DNA from: CAZJBP01 sp964544115
Lineage (GTDB): Bacteria > Verrucomicrobiota > Kiritimatiellia > UBA8416 > JADHWI01
Direction: 5' to 3'
NCBI GenBank assembly: GCA_964544115.1
Contig: CAZJBP010000178.1
Location: 1 to 6,950, forward strand
Length of the DNA: 6,950 nucleotides
Of this stretch, positions 1 to 5,314 are shown piece by piece. The notes under the pieces are model-generated. The model was not told where the DNA came from. It searched no databases and saw only the letters and a list, made by a program, of their open reading frames with translations. Numbering within the stretch: position 1 is the first letter of the stretch; the number at the start of each line of letters is the position of its first letter. A program made the translations under genes and the position numbers.

Positions 1-439
1 GGACGGCGGTTTCAAGTTTCTCGCCGAGCAGGATGTTGGCCGACCAGTCTTCCCAATCGCGCTCCGCCAGCTCGCCGTAGGTTTTTCCGCCGGAGCCGGG
101 CGCGACGCGTGTCATAAACTCGCCGTCGAACAGGACGCGCGGGCCGCGCCCGACCACATCGCGTGCCATGGAGTCAACGGAGCCGCCGAGATAGGTGTTG
201 TTCTCGCACTCGTAGCGGGCGCGTTCGCGGATCACGCGGCGCACGGCAAGGGAGTTCGCCGAGGCGGCGTCTAGCCCGTCGGCCATGGCCCAATGTTCGG
301 CGTTTTCGCTAGAGAGTTTGGCGGCGTCGTATCGGGCTTTGACGGTGCGGCGCTCGGGCCGCGCGAGAGCTGACGAAGCCTGCATGTCCTTGGAGAAGTC
401 GCGTCGGGCGCGGAAAATGGCGGGAAGGTTGAAGTTCAT
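1..439 (-). CDS. Phage portal protein, lambda gpB type (N-terminal part only)
   Basis: The portal forms the dodecameric ring at the capsid vertex through which DNA is packaged and the tail is attached. The frame opens with ATG at 439-437 and runs off the window, so about 146 residues are visible of a protein normally near 500. The visible part matches the conserved start of lambda-type portals: an ARYDAA block near residues 35-40, HWAMADGLDAASAN near 49-62, and VRRVIRERARYECENNTY near 66-83, followed by a segment ending GRGPRVL (97-103). That pattern (YDAA...HWA.AD..SA..A....VRR.LR.RARYE..NN.Y) is characteristic of the family. The start overlaps the stop of the upstream small gene as ATGA, which suggests translational coupling. 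A GGAGG Shine-Dalgarno lies just upstream. The identification comes from remembered family motifs rather than a search. Confidence 0.88.
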   Translation of the reverse strand, partial: MNFNLPAIFRARRDFSKDMQASSALARPERRTVKARYDAAKLSSENAEHWAMADGLDAASANSLAVRRVIRERARYECENNTYLGGSVDSMARDVVGRGPRVLFDGEFMTRVAPGSGGKTYGELAERDWEDWSANILLGEKLETAV

Positions 440-642
440 ACCGAGCCTCCGGGGATGATCTGCGCGCGCCCGAGTGCGGCGAACGGGTTGCCGGTCTGGG
501 CGCGGGCGCGTCGGTCAAGCTCGCGGGCCGCAGCCATGGTCTCGGTGAGCGAGTGGGTCGTCATGCTTCCGGCGTTGCCCGTGACGGAGCGGGGAGACTC
601 TACAGCCTCGCGTATCAGTTCGGTCGGTGTCTTGTCTGGCAT
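436..642 (-). CDS. gpW-like head-completion (head-tail joining) protein
   Basis: This encodes a 68-residue protein. It is exactly the length of lambda gpW and sits in the same place, immediately upstream of the portal gene with a 4-base ATGA overlap. In lambda, gpW is added to DNA-filled heads and prepares the connector for gpFII and the tail. The sequence has a first helix-like stretch (residues 4-15), a short polar middle that could form the two-stranded sheet (residues 18-29), a second helix (ETMAAARELDRRARAQ, 34-49) and a flexible glycine/proline end, as expected for the gpW fold. Sequence identity to lambda gpW is low by eye, so the call rests on size, position and general pattern. An AAAGGG purine run about 10 bases upstream supports the ATG at 642. 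Another small connector protein is the main alternative. Confidence 0.6.
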   Translation of the reverse strand: MPDKTPTELIREAVESPRSVTGNAGSMTTHSLTETMAAARELDRRARAQTGNPFAALGRAQIIPGGSV

Positions 643-741
643 GGCGCGCGCCCTTTCATGCGGGCAAAGATAGGCGTCGGCGCGCGCGGTGTCTACACCT
701 ATGCGTCAATAATCGCAAAGGCGAGGGCGCGGAGTGGAGGG

Positions 742-875
742 CCGTAACGGTTTTGGGCAGGCGTCCGTAACGGTTTCGCGTGTACGGGCGTAACGGTTTT
801 CTGGATACGAAAACGCCCGCGCGGCGCGGTCGGCGTCGGGCGGGCGTAACGGTTTTAGGCAGGCGTAACGGTTTT
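742..875 (-). repeat. Five-copy array of the AAAACCGTTACGG repeat
   Basis: Plus-strand GTAACGGTTT occurs at 744-753, 767-776, 790-799, 846-855 and 865-874, all in one orientation. The first three are spaced exactly 23 bp apart; the others are 56 and 19 bp further on. Four of the five are followed by a fourth T. The core CCGTAACGG is a near-perfect palindrome about its central base, and the T-tract supplies the direction. The flanks differ between copies, so this is not a simple tandem duplication. The array starts 2 bp beyond the stop codon of the 124-residue gene. Confidence 0.9.
813..847 (-). terminator. GC-rich hairpin, possible weak terminator after the 124-residue gene
   Basis: ACGCCCGC at 813-820 pairs perfectly with GCGGGCGT at 840-847, an 8-bp stem around a 19-base GC-rich loop. 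On the minus strand the stem is followed by TTTTCG, a short and broken T-run. It would lie 31 bases past the stop of the 124-residue gene, a reasonable place to end the early-type operon. The large loop and poor T-tract make it a weak candidate. The right arm also overlaps one copy of the repeat. Confidence 0.3.
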
Positions 876-877
876 GG

Positions 878-1252
878 CTATCGGTTGTTTTGACCGTGTT
901 CTTTCCACAGGTCGGCGTAGTACTCGGCGCACGCAAGGGAACTTGTTACGACGGCGCTTGCCGAGCAGTTATCACGCGCCGCCGCCGCCCGTATCATGTC
1001 CACCGCGCGCGCGGAAAGCCGGATCGACCTGTACGGCACGCGCTCTTTGCCTTCCCATTGCGTCAACGCGGCGGCGCGGCACTTGGCAGACCGTTCGGCT
1101 GGCGTAATCGGAACGGCCGGCGTCCGCGCGGCACGCTCGGAGCACCTGGTGACGTTGGCGCAGCGACCGCCGACGTTGGCCGGCGCGTTCAGCTTGATAA
1201 TGCGCCCGCACACGGCGCACGGTCCTTTTGTTTTGGTCTTCGTCTTGCTCAT
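878..1252 (-). CDS. Small zinc-knuckle plus ribbon-helix-helix-like protein, putative DNA binder
   Basis: This 124-residue protein is of unknown family. The N-terminus is basic (MSKTKTKTKG) and then carries C12-x2-C15 and C31-x5-C37, which could bind one zinc ion as a ribbon or knuckle. The C-terminal half fits a ribbon-helix-helix pattern: a short strand RSIRLS (75-80), a first helix ARAVDMIRAAAARDN (81-95), a turn, and a second helix SASAVVTSSLACAEYY (97-112). Folds of this kind usually dimerise and read palindromic DNA through the strand. The ATG at 1252 has GGAG ten bases upstream, and that GGAG is formed by the end of a copy of the interspersed repeat. The gene is the last of the early-type module and is followed directly by the five-copy repeat array. 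A regulatory role is inference; no homologue was recognised. Confidence 0.75.
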   Translation of the reverse strand: MSKTKTKTKGPCAVCGRIIKLNAPANVGGRCANVTRCSERAARTPAVPITPAERSAKCRAAALTQWEGKERVPYRSIRLSARAVDMIRAAAARDNCSASAVVTSSLACAEYYADLWKEHGQNNR

Positions 1253-1264
1253 TCTGTTGGATCT

Positions 1265-1278
1265 CCGTAACGGTTTTT
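1265..1278 (-). repeat. Interspersed repeat copy in the 46-aa/124-aa gene junction
   Basis: This is an exact copy of CCGTAACGGTTTT with one extra T, filling about half of the 32-base junction between two genes. In the transcript sense it reads AAAAACCGTTACGGAG, and its last bases GGAG serve as the Shine-Dalgarno of the 124-residue gene. Confidence 0.9.
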
Positions 1279-1284
1279 ACTGTA

Positions 1285-1425
1285 TCACTTTTTGGGAGTC
1301 GCGCCAACTGCGCGGCGTTTCTGTTTAGCGTTCGGCGGCGCGATCAGGCGCGCCCCGGTGCAAAGCGGGCGCTTGCACGTCCGGCAATTCATCCGGCAAA
1401 AGTCGGGCTTCTCGTTTGTGCTCAT
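1285..1425 (-). CDS. 46-residue Cys-rich basic protein of unknown function
   Basis: The frame extends upstream, but the ATG at 1425 is preferred. It has GGAGGG nine to ten bases upstream, and the upstream extension would be made of two copies of the interspersed repeat (KKPLRLKPLR). The resulting 46-residue protein contains C10-x3-C14-x2-C17-x4-C22, spacing compatible with a small zinc knuckle, and a strongly basic C-terminus (KQKRR and a final KK). It could bind nucleic acid, but this is only inferred from charge and cysteines. It sits between the methyltransferase and the 124-residue Cys-containing protein and is probably co-transcribed with them. Confidence 0.65.
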   Translation of the reverse strand: MSTNEKPDFCRMNCRTCKRPLCTGARLIAPPNAKQKRRAVGATPKK

Positions 1426-1444
1426 GGCGTGGCGTCCCTCCATC

Positions 1445-1471
1445 CGTAACGGTTTTAGCCGTAACGGTTTT
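1445..1471 (-). repeat. Two repeat copies between methyltransferase stop and 46-aa gene
   Basis: Two exact copies (GTAACGGTTT at 1446-1455 and 1461-1470) lie 15 bp apart. The first copy met by the transcript starts at the methyltransferase stop codon (TAA followed by AAAACCGTTACGG). The second ends just before the Shine-Dalgarno of the 46-residue gene. Together they make up most of the 46-base junction. Confidence 0.9.
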
Positions 1472-2110
1472 TTACCTATCAATCACGATCAGCGCCACGT
1501 CGGCGCTCGTGCCTTCCGACCGGAAGCTGCCAGCCGGGAGGTCGTGCCACTCCGTCGCGATGGGGCGCAGCGCCTCGCGCTGGCGGGTGCCGTTGTAGCA
1601 CAGCGACACCAAGCGACCTCCCGCGCGCACCATGTCCAGCGCGTGCAGGATGTGGCGCACGTCGCGGCCCTGCTTGAAAGGCGGGTTCATTACCACCGCG
1701 TCAAACGTGCCGCCGAGGTCTTCGGGCGACGTGCCCAGAAAGTCGCGGTTGTGGACATTGGCGCGGCGTATCGCTTTTTTAACCGCGCCGAACAGCTCGC
1801 GCGACTCCTCGACCATGACCCACTCGGCGCGGAGCTGTTCCAAGGGCTCATACAGGCGACCGAGCCCGGCGGAGGGTTCAAGTATGCGCGCGCCGTCGCC
1901 GTCGCCCAGGCGCTGCCGCACAAGGTCCGCCATGCGGGCGGCGATCACGCGCGGCGTCTGGAACAGGTTGAAGCCGGTCACGGCGCGCGGCGCGGTGCCT
2001 TCCTCGTGCCGCGCGGCGATCTGCCGGAAGCGCTCGCGCTCGGAGAGCATGAGCGCCCCGGCGCGGTCGTTGTCGGCTCGGAGAAGTAGAAGGCGGTCGA
2101 TTCCGTTCAT
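1472..2110 (-). CDS. DNA methyltransferase, probable N6-adenine type
   Basis: This is a 212-residue S-adenosylmethionine-dependent methyltransferase, predicted to methylate adenine in DNA. A FQTP motif (50-53) precedes the AdoMet-binding motif I, ILEPSAGLG (76-84). An acidic residue pair follows at the end of the next strand (E101-E102). The catalytic NPPF is at 142-145 in FDAVVMNPPF. The C-terminal strand pair (FRSEGTSADVALIVI) closes the Rossmann fold. The frame is open further upstream, but the ATG at 2110 is chosen because it lies 2 bases after the stop of the upstream 890-residue gene, has an AAGGCGGTG purine run before it, and begins the conserved sequence. No restriction endonuclease is adjacent, so it looks like an orphan phage methyltransferase that protects phage DNA or marks it. 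Target sequence is unknown. RNA or protein methylation is possible but less likely given NPPF. Confidence 0.88.
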   Translation of the reverse strand: MNGIDRLLLLRADNDRAGALMLSERERFRQIAARHEEGTAPRAVTGFNLFQTPRVIAARMADLVRQRLGDGDGARILEPSAGLGRLYEPLEQLRAEWVMVEESRELFGAVKKAIRRANVHNRDFLGTSPEDLGGTFDAVVMNPPFKQGRDVRHILHALDMVRAGGRLVSLCYNGTRQREALRPIATEWHDLPAGSFRSEGTSADVALIVIDR

Positions 2111-2112
2111 GG

Positions 2113-4785
2113 TTACACCGCCTTTTGGTCGAGATTGGAACGCCACGCGCGGCCCGCGTCCGTCCAACCGTATTGGGTTGTTGAGTTGATGAACGCCAGC
2201 CCGCAAACAGCCGCCTTGTTTAATACGGCGCTTTCCTCTTCGGTGTGCTTCTCCTGCCATGATTTTTTGATGGCGCTTTCAAGCGTGGCCAGGCGCTCGC
2301 GCACCCATTCGCGAGCGGCGGGCGCCGGGTCCGTCCATTGCTCGGCGGTCATGGCCTTTTGCGGCTTGTCCGTCAACACGATCACCGAGCCGTGATGCTC
2401 GCGCACCTTGGCGACCGCCGGGAAGTCTGAACGTGAGTACGTAGCGCTGCGCACACGCCCGCCGCCGATGATCTCGGCTGTTTCGTAATTGCGGGCGCAC
2501 TTGACGCGCTCGCTATACTCCGCCTGCGTCAACCGCATTACCTGGCGCGGCTCATTGCCGAAACTCGAACGGCGTCCGGCGTTCCAAACGGACTGCAGGA
2601 GCTCGGCGTCGGCGTCTGACAGGTTGACCAGCGGCGCGGCCTTGGGCGTCGCGTCGGCTTTGGCTTTCTTGTCCGCTTTCTTTCCGGCGTTGAACGCTTC
2701 AAGCTCGGCGTCGGTCGGCGCGCGGTAGACGCTGGACGCCAGACGCTCGGTGTCCAGCGTGAACAGCGCATAGTCGGTGCCCGGAACGTTCTTGATACCG
2801 TAGTTCCAACCGGTCACGGCGGGGACTTTGAGCGCGACCGAAACGACGCGACCTGTCACGCTGGACTTATTGACCTTCATTACTTGGCGCTCCCCTATCC
2901 AGCCGCCGGGAAACATCTCGACATGAGCGGCGCGCCCGCCTTGCGCCTCCAGCATTTGGTTTTCGTAGGCGAGCCGGAGCGTGACATGTTGATACCAGCG
3001 CCCGCACGGCTGCCAGTCAAGCGGGCGCGTGCGGTGTTCTTCGAGGAACGCCGCCGCGGCAAGAACAGGCGTAACGGTTTTAGCCCGGAGCGCGCGGTAT
3101 GGTCCGGTTCCGTATCCGGCCAGCATGAGCGCCACGCCGAGCCGGTATTGATCCATCGTGATTTTGCCGTCGTCGCCTGCGGGCTTCTCGTCAATGTTGT
3201 GGAGAGCGTAAAACGGCGCGTCCATGCGGGGGAGCTTGCCACCGTTGGCGAGCGCGTGCCACAAGTCAAAGGCGCGTTGCTCTTTTCCGACCGTCTCGCC
3301 ACCTTCCTTTTCGAGTTTGCGCTGCTCGGCTTCAAGAATCTTGATACGCCCCATACGGACACCCGGCGCGGAAACGTGCAGCGCGTGACCGATAACACCC
3401 GCGGTGCGGTGTTGCCAGTATTCCGCCTTGCCCCAAAGATTGACGGAACGGTCTGCCGTGCGTTCAAGGGCGCGCGCCTTGCGCTCGGCGAGGGCGGCGC
3501 TTTGGTAGCCCAGGAGTTTCGGGCCTGCCTCGTAGGTGTCCGCGCTGCCGTGCGCCTCGTCGCGGCGCTTGTCCCTGTATCCGGCGAAACGCTCGGCGCG
3601 GTCGGCGGCGCGGTCGGTCGGCGATTGATCCTCGTCGTCAATGATTCCGTCGTCGGCGTATTCAAGCGCGGTGTTTTCGCGCGTCGGCGTCCAGACGGCG
3701 ACAAAGGCGCATGACTGTTTAGGCGTGGCCGTCCAGCCCTCGCGGCGCAGGCGCTCGTATTCCGGGCGCGGCACGCGTCCGCAGTAGAGCCGCAACTTAT
3801 CATCCTCCGGGCAATAGGTGGCGTAGGATGAACCCGTAAAGGTTTTAGGCGTATCGGTTTCGGTGTCCGGGTCCGCGTCGTCGCTGGCGTCCGTAACGGT
3901 TTCTTGTGCGGGTGTCTGGTCCTGTTCCGGCGTATCCGTAACGGTTTCTTGTGTAGGATTTTCGTTTTCCGTAACGGTTTCTTGTGCGCCTGCCTCGGCG
4001 TCAACCTCGGCTTGCGCGGCCGTGCCGACGGCGTGCCCTATCACATACGCGTCAACCATGGCGGGTGTCGCGCCTTTGGTTTGCAGGTCCGCAATCATGG
4101 CACCGCGTGAAACGACCTCGCCCCCATAGGAAACGGGCTCGGCAAGGTAAGCGTCGGCACCAGGACGAGGCGCGACGGGCTCGGGTGTAACGGTTTCCAG
4201 GTCGTCAATTTCCGATTTGGTTTTCGTAAGCCAAGCCATAAACCGCGCGTGTGGTTTTTTGATGTTTTCCGCGCGGTCTGAAATGGTAACGTCCTGTGGG
4301 CTCATTCCGCGCGACGTGGCATAGGCGATATAGTTTTCCGTGTAATCGTCATAAACAGCCGCAACGGGTGCGGGCTCGCCTGCGTCGCTGGCGTCAACCG
4401 TAGCGGGCTCGGCGTGCGTCGCGGGCTCGGGCATGGCTTCCGGCACGGGCTCGGGCTCGGCGTGCGGCGTAACGGCTTCTGGATACACAGCGCAGTGACA
4501 CGGCGCTGTGTGTGCCTTGCCGCAAAGGTCACACGGTTTCCCGTACATGTTGCAGAACGGTTTTTCTTCCGTAACGGCTTCCGGCACCGCTACGGGCTCG
4601 GCGCGCGCGGGCTCGGCGTTCTGCTTGGCTTCCGCTTGGCGACGCTCCCAGGCGTCAATACGGATCTGTTCCCATTCGCAAGCGTGCATGACTGCCAGCG
4701 CCTCGGCGCGCGTCATGGCGAGCCCTCCAAACGTAACGGGCTCGTGTGCGGTATCGGTGTTCTGGTCAATGGTGTTCTGGTTCAT
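2113..4785 (-). CDS. Large DUF3560-like phage protein with repeat-bearing N-terminal linker
   Basis: This 890-residue protein has no assigned enzymatic activity. Residues 1-50 are a short ordered start. About 52-145 are Ala/Glu/Pro-rich and low in complexity, interrupted by a Cys/His cluster (C78, C85, C88, H92, C96, C98) that may bind zinc. Residues 145-260 look folded. Residues 265-315 form a second linker with repeated ETVT(D/E) units. From about 317 to 470 the sequence resembles DUF3560: a lead YATYCPEDDKLRLY, then ADRAERFAGYRDKRRDEA, a central GPKLLGYQS and an ERTADRSVNLWGKAEYWQHRTAGV helix pair. DUF3560 proteins are typical of phages and plasmids, often beside DNA-modification or antirestriction genes. 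Residues 470-890 are unrecognised; 700-715 is a Lys/Ala-rich linker. The ATG at 4785 has AGAGG upstream. Interspersed repeat copies in the linkers all fall in one frame. Confidence 0.8.
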   Translation of the reverse strand: MNQNTIDQNTDTAHEPVTFGGLAMTRAEALAVMHACEWEQIRIDAWERRQAEAKQNAEPARAEPVAVPEAVTEEKPFCNMYGKPCDLCGKAHTAPCHCAVYPEAVTPHAEPEPVPEAMPEPATHAEPATVDASDAGEPAPVAAVYDDYTENYIAYATSRGMSPQDVTISDRAENIKKPHARFMAWLTKTKSEIDDLETVTPEPVAPRPGADAYLAEPVSYGGEVVSRGAMIADLQTKGATPAMVDAYVIGHAVGTAAQAEVDAEAGAQETVTENENPTQETVTDTPEQDQTPAQETVTDASDDADPDTETDTPKTFTGSSYATYCPEDDKLRLYCGRVPRPEYERLRREGWTATPKQSCAFVAVWTPTRENTALEYADDGIIDDEDQSPTDRAADRAERFAGYRDKRRDEAHGSADTYEAGPKLLGYQSAALAERKARALERTADRSVNLWGKAEYWQHRTAGVIGHALHVSAPGVRMGRIKILEAEQRKLEKEGGETVGKEQRAFDLWHALANGGKLPRMDAPFYALHNIDEKPAGDDGKITMDQYRLGVALMLAGYGTGPYRALRAKTVTPVLAAAAFLEEHRTRPLDWQPCGRWYQHVTLRLAYENQMLEAQGGRAAHVEMFPGGWIGERQVMKVNKSSVTGRVVSVALKVPAVTGWNYGIKNVPGTDYALFTLDTERLASSVYRAPTDAELEAFNAGKKADKKAKADATPKAAPLVNLSDADAELLQSVWNAGRRSSFGNEPRQVMRLTQAEYSERVKCARNYETAEIIGGGRVRSATYSRSDFPAVAKVREHHGSVIVLTDKPQKAMTAEQWTDPAPAAREWVRERLATLESAIKKSWQEKHTEEESAVLNKAAVCGLAFINSTTQYGWTDAGRAWRSNLDQKAV
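3070..3081 (-). repeat. Isolated repeat copy inside the 890-aa gene
   Basis: An exact copy (GTAACGGTTT at 3071-3080) lies about 810 bp away from the in-gene cluster, in the folded part of the protein. It encodes KTVT at residues 569-572, the same frame as the linker copies. Confidence 0.8.
3835..4196 (-). repeat. Repeat cluster in the linker region of the 890-aa gene
   Basis: Exact GTAACGGTTT copies are at 3893-3902, 3938-3947, 3971-3980 and 4187-4196. One- or two-base variants occur at 3835-3846 (C to A in the core) and 3850-3860 (A to T). All spacings between the exact copies are multiples of three (45, 33 and 216 bp), so every copy reads as E-T-V-T. The variants read K-T-F-T and E-T-D-T. 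The first three exact copies are followed by the shared plus-strand bases CTTGTG or a close form, so part of the cluster may have grown by duplication of a unit of about 33-45 bp. Confidence 0.85.
4468..4741 (-). repeat. Degenerate repeat copies near the start of the 890-aa gene
   Basis: Copies with one substitution in the T-tract (GTAACGGCTT) occur at 4469-4478 and 4571-4580. A further CGTAACGGG form is at 4732-4740, and a partial AACGGTTTTT at 4556-4565. The first three encode A-V-T or P-V-T in the same frame as the exact copies downstream. They mark the weaker edge of the in-gene cluster. Confidence 0.55.
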
Positions 4786-4802
4786 AATCTCGCCTCTTTT
4801 CG

Positions 4803-4828
4803 TGTAACGGTTTTTCGTGTATCAGTTT
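4803..4828 (-). repeat. Repeat copy and a degenerate twin between 80-aa and 890-aa genes
   Basis: An exact 10-mer copy (4804-4813) lies in the 47-base junction, with a degenerate neighbour (TGTATCAGTTT, 4818-4828) 15 bp away. In the transcript sense the two read as AAACTGATACACGAAA followed by AAACCGTTACACGAAA, a small tandem duplication. The AGAGG Shine-Dalgarno of the large gene follows directly. Confidence 0.8.
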
Positions 4829-4832
4829 CGGT

Positions 4833-5075
4833 TTAACGCTCGGCTTGCCAGTGCATGCGGGCCGTCGTGACCAACTTGTCAAAATCCAACCCTTCACAAT
4901 CGCAGAAGTGCGCGAGGTTGGTCAGCAGGTCCGTCGTCGTGTCGGTCGGGCAATACGCGTCGCCCTGTGATTCGCTGTGCGCGTAAAGGGCGGAAAGTGC
5001 ATGCGTGACACGCTCGCCGTTGGAAACGTCGCCGACCTGTTTGGAAGCGTTGAATTTGTGTTTTTTCGTGCTCAT
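4833..5075 (-). CDS. 80-residue conserved-type phage protein, unknown function
   Basis: The frame is open for 53 more codons, but the ATG at 5075 is the better start. It has GAAAGGA about ten bases upstream, and the extended form would overlap the upstream 59-residue gene in another frame. The 80-residue product begins MSTKKHKFN. Its second half is the pattern I associate with a family of small phage proteins: DTTTDLLTNLAHFCDCEGLDFDKLVTTARMHW, in which a D-LL--L-H-CD--G-DF spacing and a final ARMHW-AE are conserved. The role of that family is unknown to me. It is probably soluble and mainly helical. It is likely co-transcribed with the clamp and the 890-residue gene. Confidence 0.75.
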   Translation of the reverse strand: MSTKKHKFNASKQVGDVSNGERVTHALSALYAHSESQGDAYCPTDTTTDLLTNLAHFCDCEGLDFDKLVTTARMHWQAER

Positions 5076-5100
5076 GGTGTGATTTTCCTTTCGTGTCAAT

Positions 5101-5112
5101 CCGTAACGGTTT
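5101..5112 (-). repeat. Repeat copy spanning the 59-aa gene stop codon
   Basis: The exact copy (GTAACGGTTT at 5103-5112) overlaps the TAA stop of the 59-residue gene (5111-5113), so the first bases of the transcript-sense repeat are part of the stop codon. It lies 25 bases ahead of the ATG of the 80-residue gene. Confidence 0.9.
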
Positions 5113-5290
5113 AACGCATAAACCGATAGTTGTTTTCGGCGTGATTTTCCGCTTGCTCTGCCGTGTCCCAAGCGATTGAATGGATGCCATCGCAAAGCCA
5201 CAAAATTCCAAACACCAAAGCGCCGCCTATGCAATGATGATCTGTAATCTCGTATCCGTGCTTGTTGTGTTCCTGTTTTGATAGTTTCAC
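5111..5290 (-). CDS. 59-residue GTG-started small protein, unknown function
   Basis: This small gene uses GTG at 5290-5288. It is supported by a perfect GGAGGT Shine-Dalgarno five bases upstream and by a tight fit between its neighbours: 24 bases after the clamp stop and 35 bases before the next start. The product starts (M)KLSKQEHNKHGY, has a hydrophobic stretch CIGGALVFGILWLC (20-33) and ends NYRFMR. The hydrophobic stretch is too short and too interrupted for a confident membrane helix. I do not recognise the family. Base composition is clearly more AT-rich than in the methyltransferase or portal genes. Confidence 0.7.
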   Translation of the reverse strand: MKLSKQEHNKHGYEITDHHCIGGALVFGILWLCDGIHSIAWDTAEQAENHAENNYRFMR

Positions 5291-5295
5291 TTGTG

Positions 5296-5301
5296 ACCTC
5301 C
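5296..5301 (-). promoter_or_regulatory. Perfect Shine-Dalgarno GGAGGT that fixes a GTG start
   Basis: The minus strand reads ACGGAGGTCACAAGTG. The GGAGGT lies five bases before the GTG start of the 59-residue gene. Its first bases are shared with the end of an interspersed repeat copy. It is the strongest ribosome-binding site in the window and the main reason to accept the GTG start. Confidence 0.75.
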
Positions 5302-5312
5302 GTAACGGTTTT
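5301..5312 (-). repeat. Repeat copy between clamp and 59-aa gene
   Basis: The exact copy (GTAACGGTTT at 5302-5311) is the rightmost in the window. It starts 2 bases after the clamp stop codon and runs into the Shine-Dalgarno of the next gene. Confidence 0.9.
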
Positions 5313-5314
5313 TC

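Larger units (their letters stand above)
643..877. other. Gap between early-type module and head genes; contains the repeat array
   Basis: This 235-bp stretch lies between the 124-residue gene and the gpW-like gene, and I find no supportable reading frame in it. It holds five exact copies of the interspersed repeat (743-875) and one GC-rich hairpin (813-847). The part next to gpW (643-741) is GC-rich. It has a weak TTGCGA/TAGACA pair on the minus strand that I do not count as a promoter. No terminase gene is present here, although terminase normally precedes gpW. Confidence 0.6.

Noticed and set aside
643..741. Promoter for the gpW-portal operon (TTGCGA, 17 bases, TAGACA) and a TATCTTTG Bacteroidetes-type -7 box
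   Set aside because: The sigma70 pair matches only 4 and 3 of 6 positions, and the -7 box has no TTTG at the required distance upstream.
742..875. CRISPR array
   Set aside because: Repeats are only 10-13 bases, spacing is irregular (19 to 56 bp), the same repeat occurs in coding sequence and gene junctions, and no cas gene is present.
706..936. 76-codon minus-strand frame over the five-copy repeat array
   Set aside because: It overlaps the end of the 124-residue gene, has no ribosome site, and consists mainly of repeat copies read in several frames (NRYA, KPLR, ETVT).
1292..2089. 265-codon plus-strand frame opposite the methyltransferase
   Set aside because: It is antisense to a gene with clear methyltransferase motifs. 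Its openness follows from the GC-rich codon bias of the real gene, and its product has no recognisable pattern.
2884..3714. 276-codon plus-strand frame opposite the 890-residue gene
   Set aside because: Shadow of the DUF3560-like gene on the other strand; no ribosome site and no recognisable domain.
2895..4004. 369-codon minus-strand frame with repeated HKKPLR units
   Set aside because: It is the interspersed repeat read in another frame inside the large gene; composition is Arg/Pro/Ser-rich, as expected of a shadow frame.
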